A stretch of DNA of 51,739 bases from Ilumatobacteraceae bacterium (GCA_009694465.1 SHUW01000003.1:1-51739); one strand, 5' to 3'. Shown: positions 1-10,629, counted from the stretch's first letter. A program made the numbers and translations. The notes: generated from the letters alone by a model not told the origin.

Positions 1-487
1 CGTTGTACGAATCTCCCGCTGCAGCAACTCTGTAGTTCAAAGCTTTGAAAGCTTCCACAGCGAGTCGCTTTTGATCGACTTGTCGAAGCTCAAAATCAAC
101 AATGCGATCGTTCTCAACGATCAGCCGGTGACATAGAAGAGTGGGCATTCCCAATTGACGCATAAACGGTAGGCCGAATTGCTCGAACGTATCGGACAAA
201 ATGATGACTTGAGTCCTTTCGCGGAGCGCATCCAAGAAGTCCTTCGCTCCAGGTAGGGGATGAAGGGTGGAGATGACCTGAGCGATGGCACTCATCGTCA
301 AATTGTGTTCCGCAAGAAGTGCCAGACGTTGGCGCATGAGTAAGTCGTAATTGGGTTCATCACGTGTGGTGCGACGCAACTCTTCAATCCCAGTCGCTTC
401 AGCAACTGCAATCCAAATCTCAGGGACTAGAACTCCCTCAAGGTCCAAGGTGACCATTGTTTGTTGAGCATGCTTTGCGATTGCCAT
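1..487 (-). CDS. thrH: ThrH-like phosphoserine phosphatase/homoserine phosphotransferase, HAD family (C-terminus cut by window edge)
   Basis: Own translation of - strand: MAIAKHAQQTMVTLDLEGVLVPEIWIAVAEATGIEELRRTTRDEPNYDLLMRQRL...; matches remembered ThrH signature LDLEGVLVPEIWIA...TTRD. Confidence 0.85.
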   Translation of the reverse strand, partial: MAIAKHAQQTMVTLDLEGVLVPEIWIAVAEATGIEELRRTTRDEPNYDLLMRQRLALLAEHNLTMSAIAQVISTLHPLPGAKDFLDALRERTQVIILSDTFEQFGLPFMRQLGMPTLLCHRLIVENDRIVDFELRQVDQKRLAVEAFKALNYRVAAAGDSYN

Positions 488-534
488 AATCAATTATCTC
501 AGACTCAGCGCCTAAGCGTGGGGTTTATTGGATG

Positions 535-1539
535 TCACAGGCTTATAGCTTCGGCGATTTTGCGCTGGAACCACATCAAACCGATTTCGTGGCGTGGGCT
601 CAGTGGGCCAGCCTCATAAACCCCACTATTGAGATTCCTTTGTACAGCCTCACAAATCAACTGATCCTCGTCTAAGACAACATTGGACAAATCGACCATA
701 CGGGCGATGCTCTCCGCAGATGTATCGACGGAGAAATAATCATAAATGATCATTGTTCGGTCATAACTGAGAGGGATAATTCGCTCAACATTCATTCCAT
801 CGGCGTAAATGTTCAAAGCTAAATTCGGATAGCGAAAGAGCCATGCTCCTCCGGATGCTGACCCTTGGGTCGTATCGCATGTGTGCAAACAGAAACTGGG
901 CTCTGGTATTGAGACCTGGTAAGTAGACATATCCAAAGCCTTAGTCAGAGATGGATGAAGCAGAGGGACGTGGTAGCCCTCAAGGTAATTGTCGACGTAG
1001 GTTTTCCAATTGCAAGAAATTTCGCGCTGTATGCGTTGGGCATAGGTGAAAGATTCAATGGGATATTGGCTGATGCGTTCAGGTAGTCCACCGAGAGATT
1101 CCAGTAATGGAGCAGCATTGGGGTCGAGGCAGACAAACACAAAAGGTCCCCATGCTTCGACGGAAATCTTCTTCAGTTCAAAGTCCTCGGCGCACAATGG
1201 CTCTTCGTTGCCGAAATCCCTCGCAGACTTCAACGACCCATCCCATGCAAAGGCCCAACCGTGATAACGGCAAACGAGATTTCCCAAAGTTCCGTTACCT
1301 GGCCAAGCGATAACACCCGCACGATGGGGACACACATTGTGAAATCCGATGATTTCGCCTTGCGGATTAACCGTCAGCAGAAGGTTCCATCCTGCGAGGT
1401 CGGCAGCGTAATAGTCGCCAGGTTTGGAGAGTTCTGCGGTTGTGCAGAACATGACCCATTCACGCGACCAGACATTGCGACGTTCCTGTTCGTAGCCAAA
1501 AGGATCTCGGTAGTTTTCGGCTCGCAGGGCAATCTTCAT
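535..1539 (-). CDS. Rieske 2Fe-2S aromatic ring-hydroxylating oxygenase alpha subunit
   Basis: CPHRAG...CRYHGW Rieske motif; catalytic domain motif DNYLEGYHVPLLHP. Confidence 0.9.
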   Translation of the reverse strand: MKIALRAENYRDPFGYEQERRNVWSREWVMFCTTAELSKPGDYYAADLAGWNLLLTVNPQGEIIGFHNVCPHRAGVIAWPGNGTLGNLVCRYHGWAFAWDGSLKSARDFGNEEPLCAEDFELKKISVEAWGPFVFVCLDPNAAPLLESLGGLPERISQYPIESFTYAQRIQREISCNWKTYVDNYLEGYHVPLLHPSLTKALDMSTYQVSIPEPSFCLHTCDTTQGSASGGAWLFRYPNLALNIYADGMNVERIIPLSYDRTMIIYDYFSVDTSAESIARMVDLSNVVLDEDQLICEAVQRNLNSGVYEAGPLSPRHEIGLMWFQRKIAEAISL

Positions 1540-2720
1540 AAATCCATATCCTTGGCGATGATGCTTTTCATGACCTCTGTCGTACCACCGTAGATGCTGG
1601 TGACACGGGCATCAGCGTAGGCGCGAGCAATCGGGTATTCGGTCATGTACCCATAACCTCCGAAAAGTTGTAGACACTTATCGGCAACGCGTTTTTGTAG
1701 TTCAGTGCACCAGTACTTAGCCTGCGCTGCTTGGGGTGCCGTCAGTGTTCCTTCATTGAGAGCCAGGATGCATTGATCCACAAAGGCCTGAGCAACATCG
1801 ACTTCAGTGCGCTGTTCGGCCAAGACAAACTTAGTGTTTTGGAACTGTGAAATTGATTTGCCGAAGGCTTTGCGTTCTTTGACATAGTCAACTGTCCAGC
1901 CAACACAGGCGCGGGCCACAGCTACACCACTGATGGCGATTGATAGACGTTCTTGAGCGAGGTTAGAGGTCAGATAATGAAAAGCTCGCCCTTCCTCACC
2001 GAGGAGGTTTGCCACGGGAACATCAACATCGTTGAAGAAAAGTTCCGCTGTATCTTGACTGTGCATACCGATCTTGTCGAGATTGCGACCACGTTCAAAG
2101 CCTGCCATCGAACGTTCAACAACCATCAAAGACATACCAGCATGTCTCTGTGATGGATCAGTTTTCGCGGCGACAATCACTAGGTCAGAATTGATCCCGT
2201 TGGTGATGAACGTTTTGGAACCGTTGAGAATATATCGATCCCCGTCGCGACGAGCAGTAGTAGCAATCCCTGCCAAGTCACTTCCAGTTCCCGGCTCTGT
2301 CATAGCAATTGCGGTGATCAGTTCGCCGCTGGCAATCCCGGGTAACCATCGGGCTTTTTGTTCATCGTTGCAGATATCAGTGAAATAAGGAGTGGTGATG
2401 TCGTTATGTAATGTCAGACCTTGGCCGGCTCCACCTATTCCGGCGTACGCCAATTCCTCCGCAATGACAGAGTTGAAGCGAAAGTCATGACTTCCGCCGC
2501 CACCAAACTCTTGTGGGATCGCCATACCAATAAAGCCGTTGTCTCCAGCCTTCTTATATAAGGATCGCGGAGCGATTCCCTCGGCTTCCCACTTCAGATA
2601 ATCCGGAGTGATTTCTTGGGCGACGAAGCGACGAAAGCTGTCGGCAAATGCGACATGGTCTTCGTTGTATAGGGAGCGTTTCACATCTCCTATTCTGCCC
2701 CTAAGCCCAGCCTCCCGCAT
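1536..2720 (-). CDS. acyl-CoA dehydrogenase (start may be GTG at 2684)
   Basis: AMTEPGTGSDLAGI, QLFGGYGYMTEYPIARAYADARV, IYGGTTEVMKSIIA; ATGA overlap with downstream Rieske gene. Confidence 0.93.
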   Translation of the reverse strand: MREAGLRGRIGDVKRSLYNEDHVAFADSFRRFVAQEITPDYLKWEAEGIAPRSLYKKAGDNGFIGMAIPQEFGGGGSHDFRFNSVIAEELAYAGIGGAGQGLTLHNDITTPYFTDICNDEQKARWLPGIASGELITAIAMTEPGTGSDLAGIATTARRDGDRYILNGSKTFITNGINSDLVIVAAKTDPSQRHAGMSLMVVERSMAGFERGRNLDKIGMHSQDTAELFFNDVDVPVANLLGEEGRAFHYLTSNLAQERLSIAISGVAVARACVGWTVDYVKERKAFGKSISQFQNTKFVLAEQRTEVDVAQAFVDQCILALNEGTLTAPQAAQAKYWCTELQKRVADKCLQLFGGYGYMTEYPIARAYADARVTSIYGGTTEVMKSIIAKDMDL

Positions 2721-3459
2721 AGGCGACGAACTGACCAGTCGTAAATTGACTGCTACCGTCCAGGAAAACCATGCAGAATGCAGCGAATTCGCTCATTGTG
2801 CCTAAGCGCCTCATTGGCACTTGAGCCTCAATCTTGGCTCGAACTTCTGGGTCATCGGCCCCAGAGGCAGCAAGGAAGCCTGGGAAGTCCATGAAATTGG
2901 TACCGACAGCATTGACTTGAACCCCAGTGCGGGCGATCTCATCGGCGACATTCTTGACGAGCATGGAAGCGCCAGCGCGTGCCGCTGAATACAAAGGCGC
3001 TCCTGGGGTCGGGCGAGCAGCGGAGGCACTCGTGATCACGAGGACTTGGCCGGAGCCTTGAGAAATCAGGTTGGGTACCACTGCGCGCATGAAGTTATAC
3101 GGTGCTTCAATACAGCCAACGAGAACAGAGCGGAGTTGTTCTAATTCCGAGTGCACAAAACGTCCAGTGATGATCTCGCCAGAGAACATCACAGCCGAGT
3201 CGATGCGTCCAAATCGCGTCATTGCCGCCTCTACGAGCTTGTCGGAGGCTGTCGGATCTGCGAGGTCACGAACACCGCTGACAACCTCGACGAGGGATCC
3301 TGAAGCGGTGAGTTCGTCAACGAGTTCAGGCTTAGCGCCTCCTAAAACCAAGTTGAATCCGCGTCCAGCCAATTGGCGAGCCAGTTCAGGACCTACATAG
3401 AAGTTGGCGTCGGCGATAACCGCCGTGGGTCGGGAATTTTGATTTGATTTTTCGGACAT
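2701..3459 (-). CDS. SDR family oxidoreductase
   Basis: Rossmann-like SDR fold with YSAARAG; start moved to internal ATG 3459, preceded by TACCCT-N6-ATG. Confidence 0.8.
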   Translation of the reverse strand: MSEKSNQNSRPTAVIADANFYVGPELARQLAGRGFNLVLGGAKPELVDELTASGSLVEVVSGVRDLADPTASDKLVEAAMTRFGRIDSAVMFSGEIITGRFVHSELEQLRSVLVGCIEAPYNFMRAVVPNLISQGSGQVLVITSASAARPTPGAPLYSAARAGASMLVKNVADEIARTGVQVNAVGTNFMDFPGFLAASGADDPEVRAKIEAQVPMRRLGTMSEFAAFCMVFLDGSSQFTTGQFVAYAGGWA

Positions 3460-3498
3460 ATGACGAGGGTAGGTAGTGTCAGGGCTATTGTCAATACC

Positions 3499-5766
3499 AT
3501 GAAGGATTACGAAGGCTTCCAAGGGTCAATCGGGCGAACGTATAAAGATTCCGTTCCCGACTGGCCGCAGCGTCCGCACCCCGGTGAAAGTGCACCCAAT
3601 GTCATCGTGATCCTTTTTGACGACCTCGGGTTCTCTCATTTGGGTTGTTACGGATCCACCATTGATACCCCCAACATTGACCTGCTCGCTGCACAAGGTT
3701 TGCGCTACACAAACTTTCATGTGACTCCTTTGTGCTCGCCGACTCGGGCCGCGCTATTGACTGGACGAAACCACCATGCAGTCGGAATGCGCGGGGTTTC
3801 CAACTTCAGCAGTGGTTTTCCGCACATGCGCGGACAGATTTCAAATCACGCCGCCACGATTGCTGAAGTAGTTCGAGATCAGGGATACGCAACTTTTGCT
3901 CTTGGTAAATGGCATCTTTGTCCCATGGCGGATGCTTCGCCAGCAGGTCCATTTGATCAATGGCCATTGCAACGTGGATTTGATCGCTTTTATGGCTTCC
4001 TCGATGGCGAGACAGATCAGTTCCATCCTGATTTGGTGTACGACAATCATTGGATTGAAGCGCCCGGGCGCCCCGTTGATGGATATCACCTCTCCGAAGA
4101 CTTGGTCGAACACGCGACGCAATTTATGCATGACTCACTCAGTGTTCGCCCAGATCGTCCGTTTTTTATGTACCTTGCATTTGGAGCCACGCACGCTCCA
4201 CACCAAGCCCCCGCTGCATATATGGAGAAGTATCGCGGAGCCTTCGATGAAGGTTGGGACGTGATGCGTGACCGTTGGTTTAAGCGTCAACAAGAACTCG
4301 GTCTACTACCGGCTGGTACTGAATTAGCGCCCCGGAATCCTGGTGTCGAAGCATGGCAAGATCTTTCAGATAATCAACAACGTCTGGCTTGTCGTCTTCA
4401 AGAAGCGTATGCGGCCTTCCTTGATCACACCGATGTGCAAATCGGACGGTTACTTGAATCTCTACATCATTTAGGGGTGGAAGACAACACGATGATTGTT
4501 CTCTTGTCGGATAATGGAGCCTCACAAGAAGGCGGACCTTTCGGCGTTCTACACGAAATGAAATTCTTCAACATGATGATCGAAATGCCGGATGAGGCGA
4601 TTCATCGAATTGAAGAAATTGGTGGACCTCATAGTCACAGCAACTACCCATGGGGTTGGTCGCAGGTGGGCAACACGCCTTTCAAGTTCTATAAGCAAAA
4701 TACGCATGAGGGCGGAATCCATGTGCCTCTTATCGTGAAATGGCCCAAAGGTGTGCAGGACTCTGGCGGCTTGCGAGATCAGTTTCATCATGTCAATGAC
4801 ATTGCTCCGACTATTTATGAGGCGATCGGGATTACTCCGCCCGATGTGTACAGGGGTTTGGAACAAATGCCGATTTCCGGTGTTCCGATGAACTATTCGT
4901 TTGACGAAAAAGATGCCGAGACAACGAAACTGATTCAGTATTACGAAATGGTCGGTCATCGTGGTATCTATTTCGCAGGCTGGAAAGCCGTCACGCGGCA
5001 CACACCAGGTGTCTCATTTGACGACGATGTGTGGGAGTTGTATCACATTGAGCACGATCGCTCGGAGACTGTGAACTTGGCGGAATCTCAACCGGAGCGT
5101 CTACAAGAAATGATTGCCCTCTGGTGGGAGGAAGCGGAAAAGGAGGGTGTCTTGCCTCTCGATGATCGTGGGCTTGAACTGTTCTCGATGAAATTTGCTG
5201 ATCGCACTCCGCATCCTGTGTCCCGCAAATATGTGTATCGTCCACCTATGTCGCCATTGCCGACGCAGGTATCAGCTTCAGTGGGTGGACGGAGTTGGGA
5301 TTTGGACGCCAAGGTACGTCGCCAAGATGGTCAGAACGGCGTGATTTATGCGACGGGTACTGAGAATTCCGGTTTCAGTTTCTTTGTGCACAACGACCAT
5401 TTACTTTTTGATTACAACGTTTTCGGTGAACACCTAGTGGTTGAGTCTCCACAGAAAATTTCGGGTGGTGAAGTGATGTTGAGTCTTAAATTTCGCCGTA
5501 CTGGCAAGGGTGGAGATGTCGCAATATTTGAGAACGGTATTGAATTGGCGAAGATGGATCTGCCCTTTGTGATGAGAACGATTTCAAGCGTCGGAAGTTC
5601 AGTCGGCTACGACCACGGGTCGCCAGTTGCAGCCGAATACAGCGAACGAGTTGACGGTTATCATTTTGAAGGTCGGATTGATTTCGTGGAGATTCATCTG
5701 ATCTCGACTCGCCCCGATGCAGAGACTGATGGCGCTCGTGCCCGAGCCGAAATGGGAAGACAGTAA
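3499..5766 (+). CDS. arylsulfatase (long AtsA-type)
   Basis: C-x-P-x-R formylglycine motif (TPLCSPTRAALLTGRNHH), VILFDDLGF, LSDNGAS; start set at ATG 3499 after TATTGT-N7. Confidence 0.9.
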   Translation: MKDYEGFQGSIGRTYKDSVPDWPQRPHPGESAPNVIVILFDDLGFSHLGCYGSTIDTPNIDLLAAQGLRYTNFHVTPLCSPTRAALLTGRNHHAVGMRGVSNFSSGFPHMRGQISNHAATIAEVVRDQGYATFALGKWHLCPMADASPAGPFDQWPLQRGFDRFYGFLDGETDQFHPDLVYDNHWIEAPGRPVDGYHLSEDLVEHATQFMHDSLSVRPDRPFFMYLAFGATHAPHQAPAAYMEKYRGAFDEGWDVMRDRWFKRQQELGLLPAGTELAPRNPGVEAWQDLSDNQQRLACRLQEAYAAFLDHTDVQIGRLLESLHHLGVEDNTMIVLLSDNGASQEGGPFGVLHEMKFFNMMIEMPDEAIHRIEEIGGPHSHSNYPWGWSQVGNTPFKFYKQNTHEGGIHVPLIVKWPKGVQDSGGLRDQFHHVNDIAPTIYEAIGITPPDVYRGLEQMPISGVPMNYSFDEKDAETTKLIQYYEMVGHRGIYFAGWKAVTRHTPGVSFDDDVWELYHIEHDRSETVNLAESQPERLQEMIALWWEEAEKEGVLPLDDRGLELFSMKFADRTPHPVSRKYVYRPPMSPLPTQVSASVGGRSWDLDAKVRRQDGQNGVIYATGTENSGFSFFVHNDHLLFDYNVFGEHLVVESPQKISGGEVMLSLKFRRTGKGGDVAIFENGIELAKMDLPFVMRTISSVGSSVGYDHGSPVAAEYSERVDGYHFEGRIDFVEIHLISTRPDAETDGARARAEMGRQ

Positions 5767-5772
5767 AGACTT

Positions 5773-6846
5773 TTATTGTGTCTGCAGATTGAATCTCAGG
5801 ATTTCAGTTCTGGCACTTTGCGTGACTGAATAATTGTCTCCACAGGGGATAACGATGCTTGAACCAGAGTTCATGGCATGTGATCCGTTGTCATTCGTAA
5901 TCACTGTCGCAGAACCCTGTAAAACGAAGAGGAATGTGAGCTGTTTTTCAGCGACGAATGTGGATGGCCAAGAAGCCGCCGAATCACCTGTGATGATGCA
6001 GACGTCTGCAAGACCCTGTGTTGCTTGGTGGATTTTGGTATCAGTAATCAGCGCTTGCTTGCCGAAGGGCGTCCACGTGGCCTGAGACGCTACGTGGTGA
6101 ATGAAGGACTGACCAGACCAGGTGCGCTCTGGATTGATGGCTTCAGATGGTAGTTGGGTGAGGGGATCGGCATGGGTGAAGTGTTCGGCAGGGTATCCGA
6201 TCTCTAAAACCTCAAGATTGTCCGAACATTCCAGCACGCGATGGCGAATCGTTGGTGGTTGGATGACACAATCGCCTGCACCGAGTACAAAGGAATCGCC
6301 CTGATCCTCATACAACACACGCACCCAACCGGAGCGGCAGAAAATCAGTTGAAATAGCACCTCATGAAAGTGCACATAGTCAGGCACCGGACCCGCGTTA
6401 TCAATTCTGATGCTGGACGCTATGACAGAGTTGCCTTGTCGATCCGGTATGAGATCGCGATACATCATTCCAGCGCGACCAGTACCCCATAAATCGGTTC
6501 CGTCCTGATGAGTGATGACTAGAGCGGATGCCAAGGGTGGAACGATCATTTCCTCGGACGAGCTCACACATTCAATGATGGTTCCGTTGGGCGCAGTGAG
6601 GGTGCTGTGCAGCAAAGGACTCCCGTGTGGGAGCGAGATTCGTAAGACAGCCAACGGGGTCGAGGCAGGTTGAAGGTGAATCCGCAAGCCGTGGCCGATA
6701 AGGGTGGCGTGAGTCGGACCGTCGGCTGGATGAATTGTCTGCACCCGAAATCCGAGCACCTCAGTATAAAAAGTCAATGTTGGGGCTAAATCGTTACATC
6801 CAATAACGACACCAGCTGAAATAGGTTCAAGGTGCTGGTCAATCAC
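5773..6846 (-). CDS. VOC (glyoxalase-like) domain fused to one canonical and one degenerate cupin domain
   Basis: N-terminal VOC-like IGCNDLAPTLTFYTEVLGF; cupin VHFHEVLFQLIFCRSGWV...GDCVIQPPTIRH; second cupin-like fold lacking His. GTG 6846 preceded by TAAAGT-N6; the ORF track uses TTG 6852. Confidence 0.75.
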   Translation of the reverse strand: MIDQHLEPISAGVVIGCNDLAPTLTFYTEVLGFRVQTIHPADGPTHATLIGHGLRIHLQPASTPLAVLRISLPHGSPLLHSTLTAPNGTIIECVSSSEEMIVPPLASALVITHQDGTDLWGTGRAGMMYRDLIPDRQGNSVIASSIRIDNAGPVPDYVHFHEVLFQLIFCRSGWVRVLYEDQGDSFVLGAGDCVIQPPTIRHRVLECSDNLEVLEIGYPAEHFTHADPLTQLPSEAINPERTWSGQSFIHHVASQATWTPFGKQALITDTKIHQATQGLADVCIITGDSAASWPSTFVAEKQLTFLFVLQGSATVITNDNGSHAMNSGSSIVIPCGDNYSVTQSARTEILRFNLQTQ

Positions 6847-6943
6847 ACCCAAACTTTATACCGACATTCTCATTTCTCGTAGGCGGAGTGGTGATGGTCT
6901 CTCGTGAGTGCGCGATAGTTGTATGTGACAAAGGGGTGGTGAA

Positions 6944-8854
6944 GTGTTTCAGGCAACAGATGCGGAGATAGATGCTGGGTTACGTGAGGCACAACTCATC
7001 GCTGTCTTGCCAACCCTTGCCTACCTCACAGGCGACCTCACTCTGCTGCGTCCAGAACTGATCTCGCAACCGTTATTGGCGGCCCAACCTCAGGGAGGGC
7101 TGACCGCTGAGCAGCAAGAGGGGATTCGGCTTCTCGCGCGTCAAACACTGATCAAGTTCCGTGACTCGGGTGGAGTGAGTCGCCATCAATGTTCACAGTC
7201 AGAAATTCAGGACATCATGTCGTACACGGTCGGTGCTTTCGTAAGTGATGATTATGTTCCGTTGATGTTGGAAGAGTTGTCCGTAGCCGGTGAGGATTTA
7301 CGACAGCCCAAGTGGTCTCGCGAGGAAATTGCCCCTAAGAGGAGTTTTAAGGTTCTCATCGTTGGTGCTGGAATGTCAGGCATACTCGCGGGTTATCGCT
7401 TGAAGCAAGCGGGTATCGACTTTGAGATCTTGGAAAAGAATGCTGATGTTGGTGGAACGTGGTTAGAAAATACATACCCGGGTTGTCGGGTCGATTCGGC
7501 GAATCATGTCTACAGCTATTCGTTCGCTCAGCGATCAGACTGGCCTTTGCATTTTTCAACTCAAGATGTCTTACTCGAGTATTTCCGGGGTTGTGTTGAG
7601 AAGTTTGATCTCGCCACATCGATACAGTTTCAGACTCAGGTCAAGGAAATGGAATGGCTGGAAGCAGAATCTGTGTGGCGCGTCAGCATTCAGCGTGGTC
7701 CTAGCGGTCCGATTGAAGTGCTCTATGCGCAGGCGGTCATTAGCGCAGTAGGACAACTCAATCGACCGAAGATGCCGTCAATCAAAGGTCGTGAAAGTTT
7801 TTCTGGGCAATCTTTTCACTCAGCCAATTGGCCGGACTCTCTTGATCTCACTGGAAAAAGTGTGGCAGTTATCGGCACGGGCGCGAGCGGTGTGCAACTC
7901 ATCCCGGAGGTTGCCAAGGTTGCAAAGACCGTGAGCATCTATCAACGGACACCGCCTTGGCTGACGCCGATTGCGCATTACCACGACAAGATTGGGCCAG
8001 GGCTACAGTGGCTCTTTCAAAACGTTCCTGCCTATGCCCAGTGGTACCGCTTCCTGCTCTTTTGGCGAACCACTGAAGGTGTTTTGGCCTCATGTGTGGT
8101 TGATCCAGATTGGACTGATGGTGAGGCCTCAGTAAGCGCCGCTAACCGGCACTTACGAGATCGATTACTTCTCTACTTTGATGCGGTCTTCGCTGATCGT
8201 CCTGATTTGCATGAGAAAACTGTTCCTAAATACGCCCCGTTTTCCAAACGGGTTGCTCTTGATAATGGTTCCTGGGCTGCCTGTCTACGAAGTGACCATG
8301 TTGAACTCATAACAGATCATATTGATCACATTGGAAGTTCTGGAATAGTTGATGCCGAAGGCACCTTGCGCACAGCCGATGTGATCATTTATGCAACTGG
8401 GTTTGAGGCATCCGATTTTCTTACACCGATGCGCGTCGTCGGTCGAGATGGTGCGGACTTGCACAAGATGTGGAATGGCGAGGCGCGCGCGTATCTCGGC
8501 ATCACCATTCCTCATTTCCCAAACTTTTACTGCATGTATGGTCCAAACACGAATATTGTCGCCAACGGAAGCATCATTTTCTTTTCAGAATGTGAAACTC
8601 ATTATATTTTGGGCTGCATTGAAGAAATGCTCCGTTCGGGGGACAGTGCATGGGATATCAAGGTTGACGTTCATGATCGATTCAATGAGCGTGTTGATCA
8701 CGGCAATAAAAATATGGCCTGGGGCGCGGTCAGTGTCAATAGTTGGTATAAAAATTCGTCTGGAAGAGTCGCTCAAAACTGGCCATTCACAATGCTTGAG
8801 TATTGGCAGTTGACGCGTCGTCCTGAGACGAGTGATTACCTCAGGACACACTGA
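6944..8854 (+). CDS. Baeyer-Villiger-type flavin monooxygenase
   Basis: VGAGMSGILAGYRLKQAG, GGTWLENTYPGCRVD, second Rossmann VIGTGASGVQLIPEVA, GPNTN region; N-terminal extension of about 130 aa. Confidence 0.9.
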   Translation: MFQATDAEIDAGLREAQLIAVLPTLAYLTGDLTLLRPELISQPLLAAQPQGGLTAEQQEGIRLLARQTLIKFRDSGGVSRHQCSQSEIQDIMSYTVGAFVSDDYVPLMLEELSVAGEDLRQPKWSREEIAPKRSFKVLIVGAGMSGILAGYRLKQAGIDFEILEKNADVGGTWLENTYPGCRVDSANHVYSYSFAQRSDWPLHFSTQDVLLEYFRGCVEKFDLATSIQFQTQVKEMEWLEAESVWRVSIQRGPSGPIEVLYAQAVISAVGQLNRPKMPSIKGRESFSGQSFHSANWPDSLDLTGKSVAVIGTGASGVQLIPEVAKVAKTVSIYQRTPPWLTPIAHYHDKIGPGLQWLFQNVPAYAQWYRFLLFWRTTEGVLASCVVDPDWTDGEASVSAANRHLRDRLLLYFDAVFADRPDLHEKTVPKYAPFSKRVALDNGSWAACLRSDHVELITDHIDHIGSSGIVDAEGTLRTADVIIYATGFEASDFLTPMRVVGRDGADLHKMWNGEARAYLGITIPHFPNFYCMYGPNTNIVANGSIIFFSECETHYILGCIEEMLRSGDSAWDIKVDVHDRFNERVDHGNKNMAWGAVSVNSWYKNSSGRVAQNWPFTMLEYWQLTRRPETSDYLRTH

Positions 8855-8858
8855 CGTT

Positions 8859-9668
8859 ATGCCCAGTTTTCTCGTTGGCGATTGCTCTGTGTACTACGAA
8901 GTCTTTGGGAGAGGACAGCGGGTGATCTTCCTCAATGGCTCCGGCTCGAATATTGAAGCAGTTCGTCCTTTGATGGACATCCTCGGGAAATATGGTGAGG
9001 TGGCAATTCACGATCAAAGGGGCTTGGGTAAATCGTCCGTGCCCAATGGCCCCTACACCATGGCTCAATATGCTCAAGATGCATTGGCCCTAGCCGATCA
9101 TCTCGGGTGGGAGACATTCGCCGTCTGTGGAATGAGTTTTGGGGGGATGGTCGCACAGGAGTTAGCCGTCACTGCACCACAGCGAGTTGAACGCCTGGCT
9201 CTGCTGTGTACTAGTGCTGGTGGCGCCGGTGGGAGTTCGTATCCACTTCATGAGTTGGAGAATCTTTCTGCAGATCAACGTCAGGAGATTTATCCACGTC
9301 TGCTGGATGAGAGATTCACAGAAGAGTGGTTTGAGTCCCATCCCAATGATCGGGTGTACAGGAATGTCACTGTGCGAAATTCTGACGATGAATCACGACG
9401 TGGGGAGACTCTGCAGTTGCAGGCGCGCAAAAATCATGATGTCTGGGAGCGTTTGCATCTCATCACATGCGAAACGCTGGTGGCCTCGGGGAAATACGAC
9501 GGCATTGCTGCTTCCAAAAATGGGCGGGCGATAACGAGTCGTATCGCAGGTGCAAAATTTGAGGAGTATGAAGGTGGACACCTTTTTATTGTTCAAGACA
9601 AACGTGTACTTGTGGACCTTATAGAATTCGTTTTTCACCCAGAGCGTGGAGATTCACAACATGAGTGA
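8859..9668 (+). CDS. alpha/beta hydrolase
   Basis: HDQRGLGKS and nucleophile elbow GMSFGG; start at ATG 8859, 4 nt after BVMO stop. Confidence 0.85.
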   Translation: MPSFLVGDCSVYYEVFGRGQRVIFLNGSGSNIEAVRPLMDILGKYGEVAIHDQRGLGKSSVPNGPYTMAQYAQDALALADHLGWETFAVCGMSFGGMVAQELAVTAPQRVERLALLCTSAGGAGGSSYPLHELENLSADQRQEIYPRLLDERFTEEWFESHPNDRVYRNVTVRNSDDESRRGETLQLQARKNHDVWERLHLITCETLVASGKYDGIAASKNGRAITSRIAGAKFEEYEGGHLFIVQDKRVLVDLIEFVFHPERGDSQHE

Positions 9669-10626
9669 GGCAAGGAGAGAAATCGTGACTGGATTGCGTT
9701 TTGATGGCAAGGTCATCGTGGTGACTGGAGCAGGGCGAAATCTCGGCCGGGAATATGCACTCGCATTTGCTGAGCGTGGCGCTTGTGTTGTGGTGAATGA
9801 TCTTGGGGTTGGCATTTCTGACTCGGATGGAGATGCCGCCCAACCGTTGACGAATCCTGCCGATGACGTGGTCGCCGACATTAGATCTGCCGGTGGTCAA
9901 GCGGTCGCTAATTACGATTCAATAGCCACCCCAGAAGGTGGTCGAAACATTGTGGCTTGTGCACTTGATGCGTTCGGTGGTGTTGATGTGATCGTGAACA
10001 ATGCGGGGCAAGTTCGTATGGCGCCGTTTGAGGATTTCCCGGAAGAAAGTATTGACGCGCTGATCAACACCCAACTTCGAGGAACACTTAATGTCAGTCG
10101 TCCTGCGTGGAAGTGGATGAAAGCACATGGCGGAGGTCGCATCGTCAATGTCTCATCAGGAGCAGCCTTTGGCGGGGTACCGAACGGCTCGGTGTATGCG
10201 ATGACGAAGATGGGTGTGATCGGTCTGACTCGCGGCATGGCGAGTGAAGGGGCACCCTTTGGTATTGCTTGCAATGTCGTCGTGCCGTATGCGAAAACTC
10301 GATTGGGCACAAGTTTTGGACCGATTCCATGGTCACCCGAATTGGGAGAGTGGTTGAGTCCATCGTTGGTGGCGCCACTGGTGGTGTGGTTGAGTCACAG
10401 CGAATGCCCTTTGAATGGAGAGACTCTTAGCGTCGGCGCTGGTTGGCAGGCGGGAATGAACATCTCTATGGCGGCTGGCTATTCAGATCGGGACTGCACT
10501 GCTGAGTCAATTCAAGAAAACCTAGAGACGCTAATGGGCGAGCCACACTCGCCAGTCACGGCTTTCTCGTCAAGTGCGATCAAAAATCTGTTGGGTGGAT
10601 TTCGTATTCCAAAGGCGGAGATGTAA
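9661..10626 (+). CDS. SDR, resembling the 3-hydroxyacyl-CoA dehydrogenase domain of MFE-2
   Basis: VTGAGRNLGREYALAFAERGACVVVNDLG, NNAG, YAMTKMGVIGLTR. Confidence 0.85.
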   Translation: MSEARREIVTGLRFDGKVIVVTGAGRNLGREYALAFAERGACVVVNDLGVGISDSDGDAAQPLTNPADDVVADIRSAGGQAVANYDSIATPEGGRNIVACALDAFGGVDVIVNNAGQVRMAPFEDFPEESIDALINTQLRGTLNVSRPAWKWMKAHGGGRIVNVSSGAAFGGVPNGSVYAMTKMGVIGLTRGMASEGAPFGIACNVVVPYAKTRLGTSFGPIPWSPELGEWLSPSLVAPLVVWLSHSECPLNGETLSVGAGWQAGMNISMAAGYSDRDCTAESIQENLETLMGEPHSPVTAFSSSAIKNLLGGFRIPKAEM

Positions 10627-10629
10627 CTC

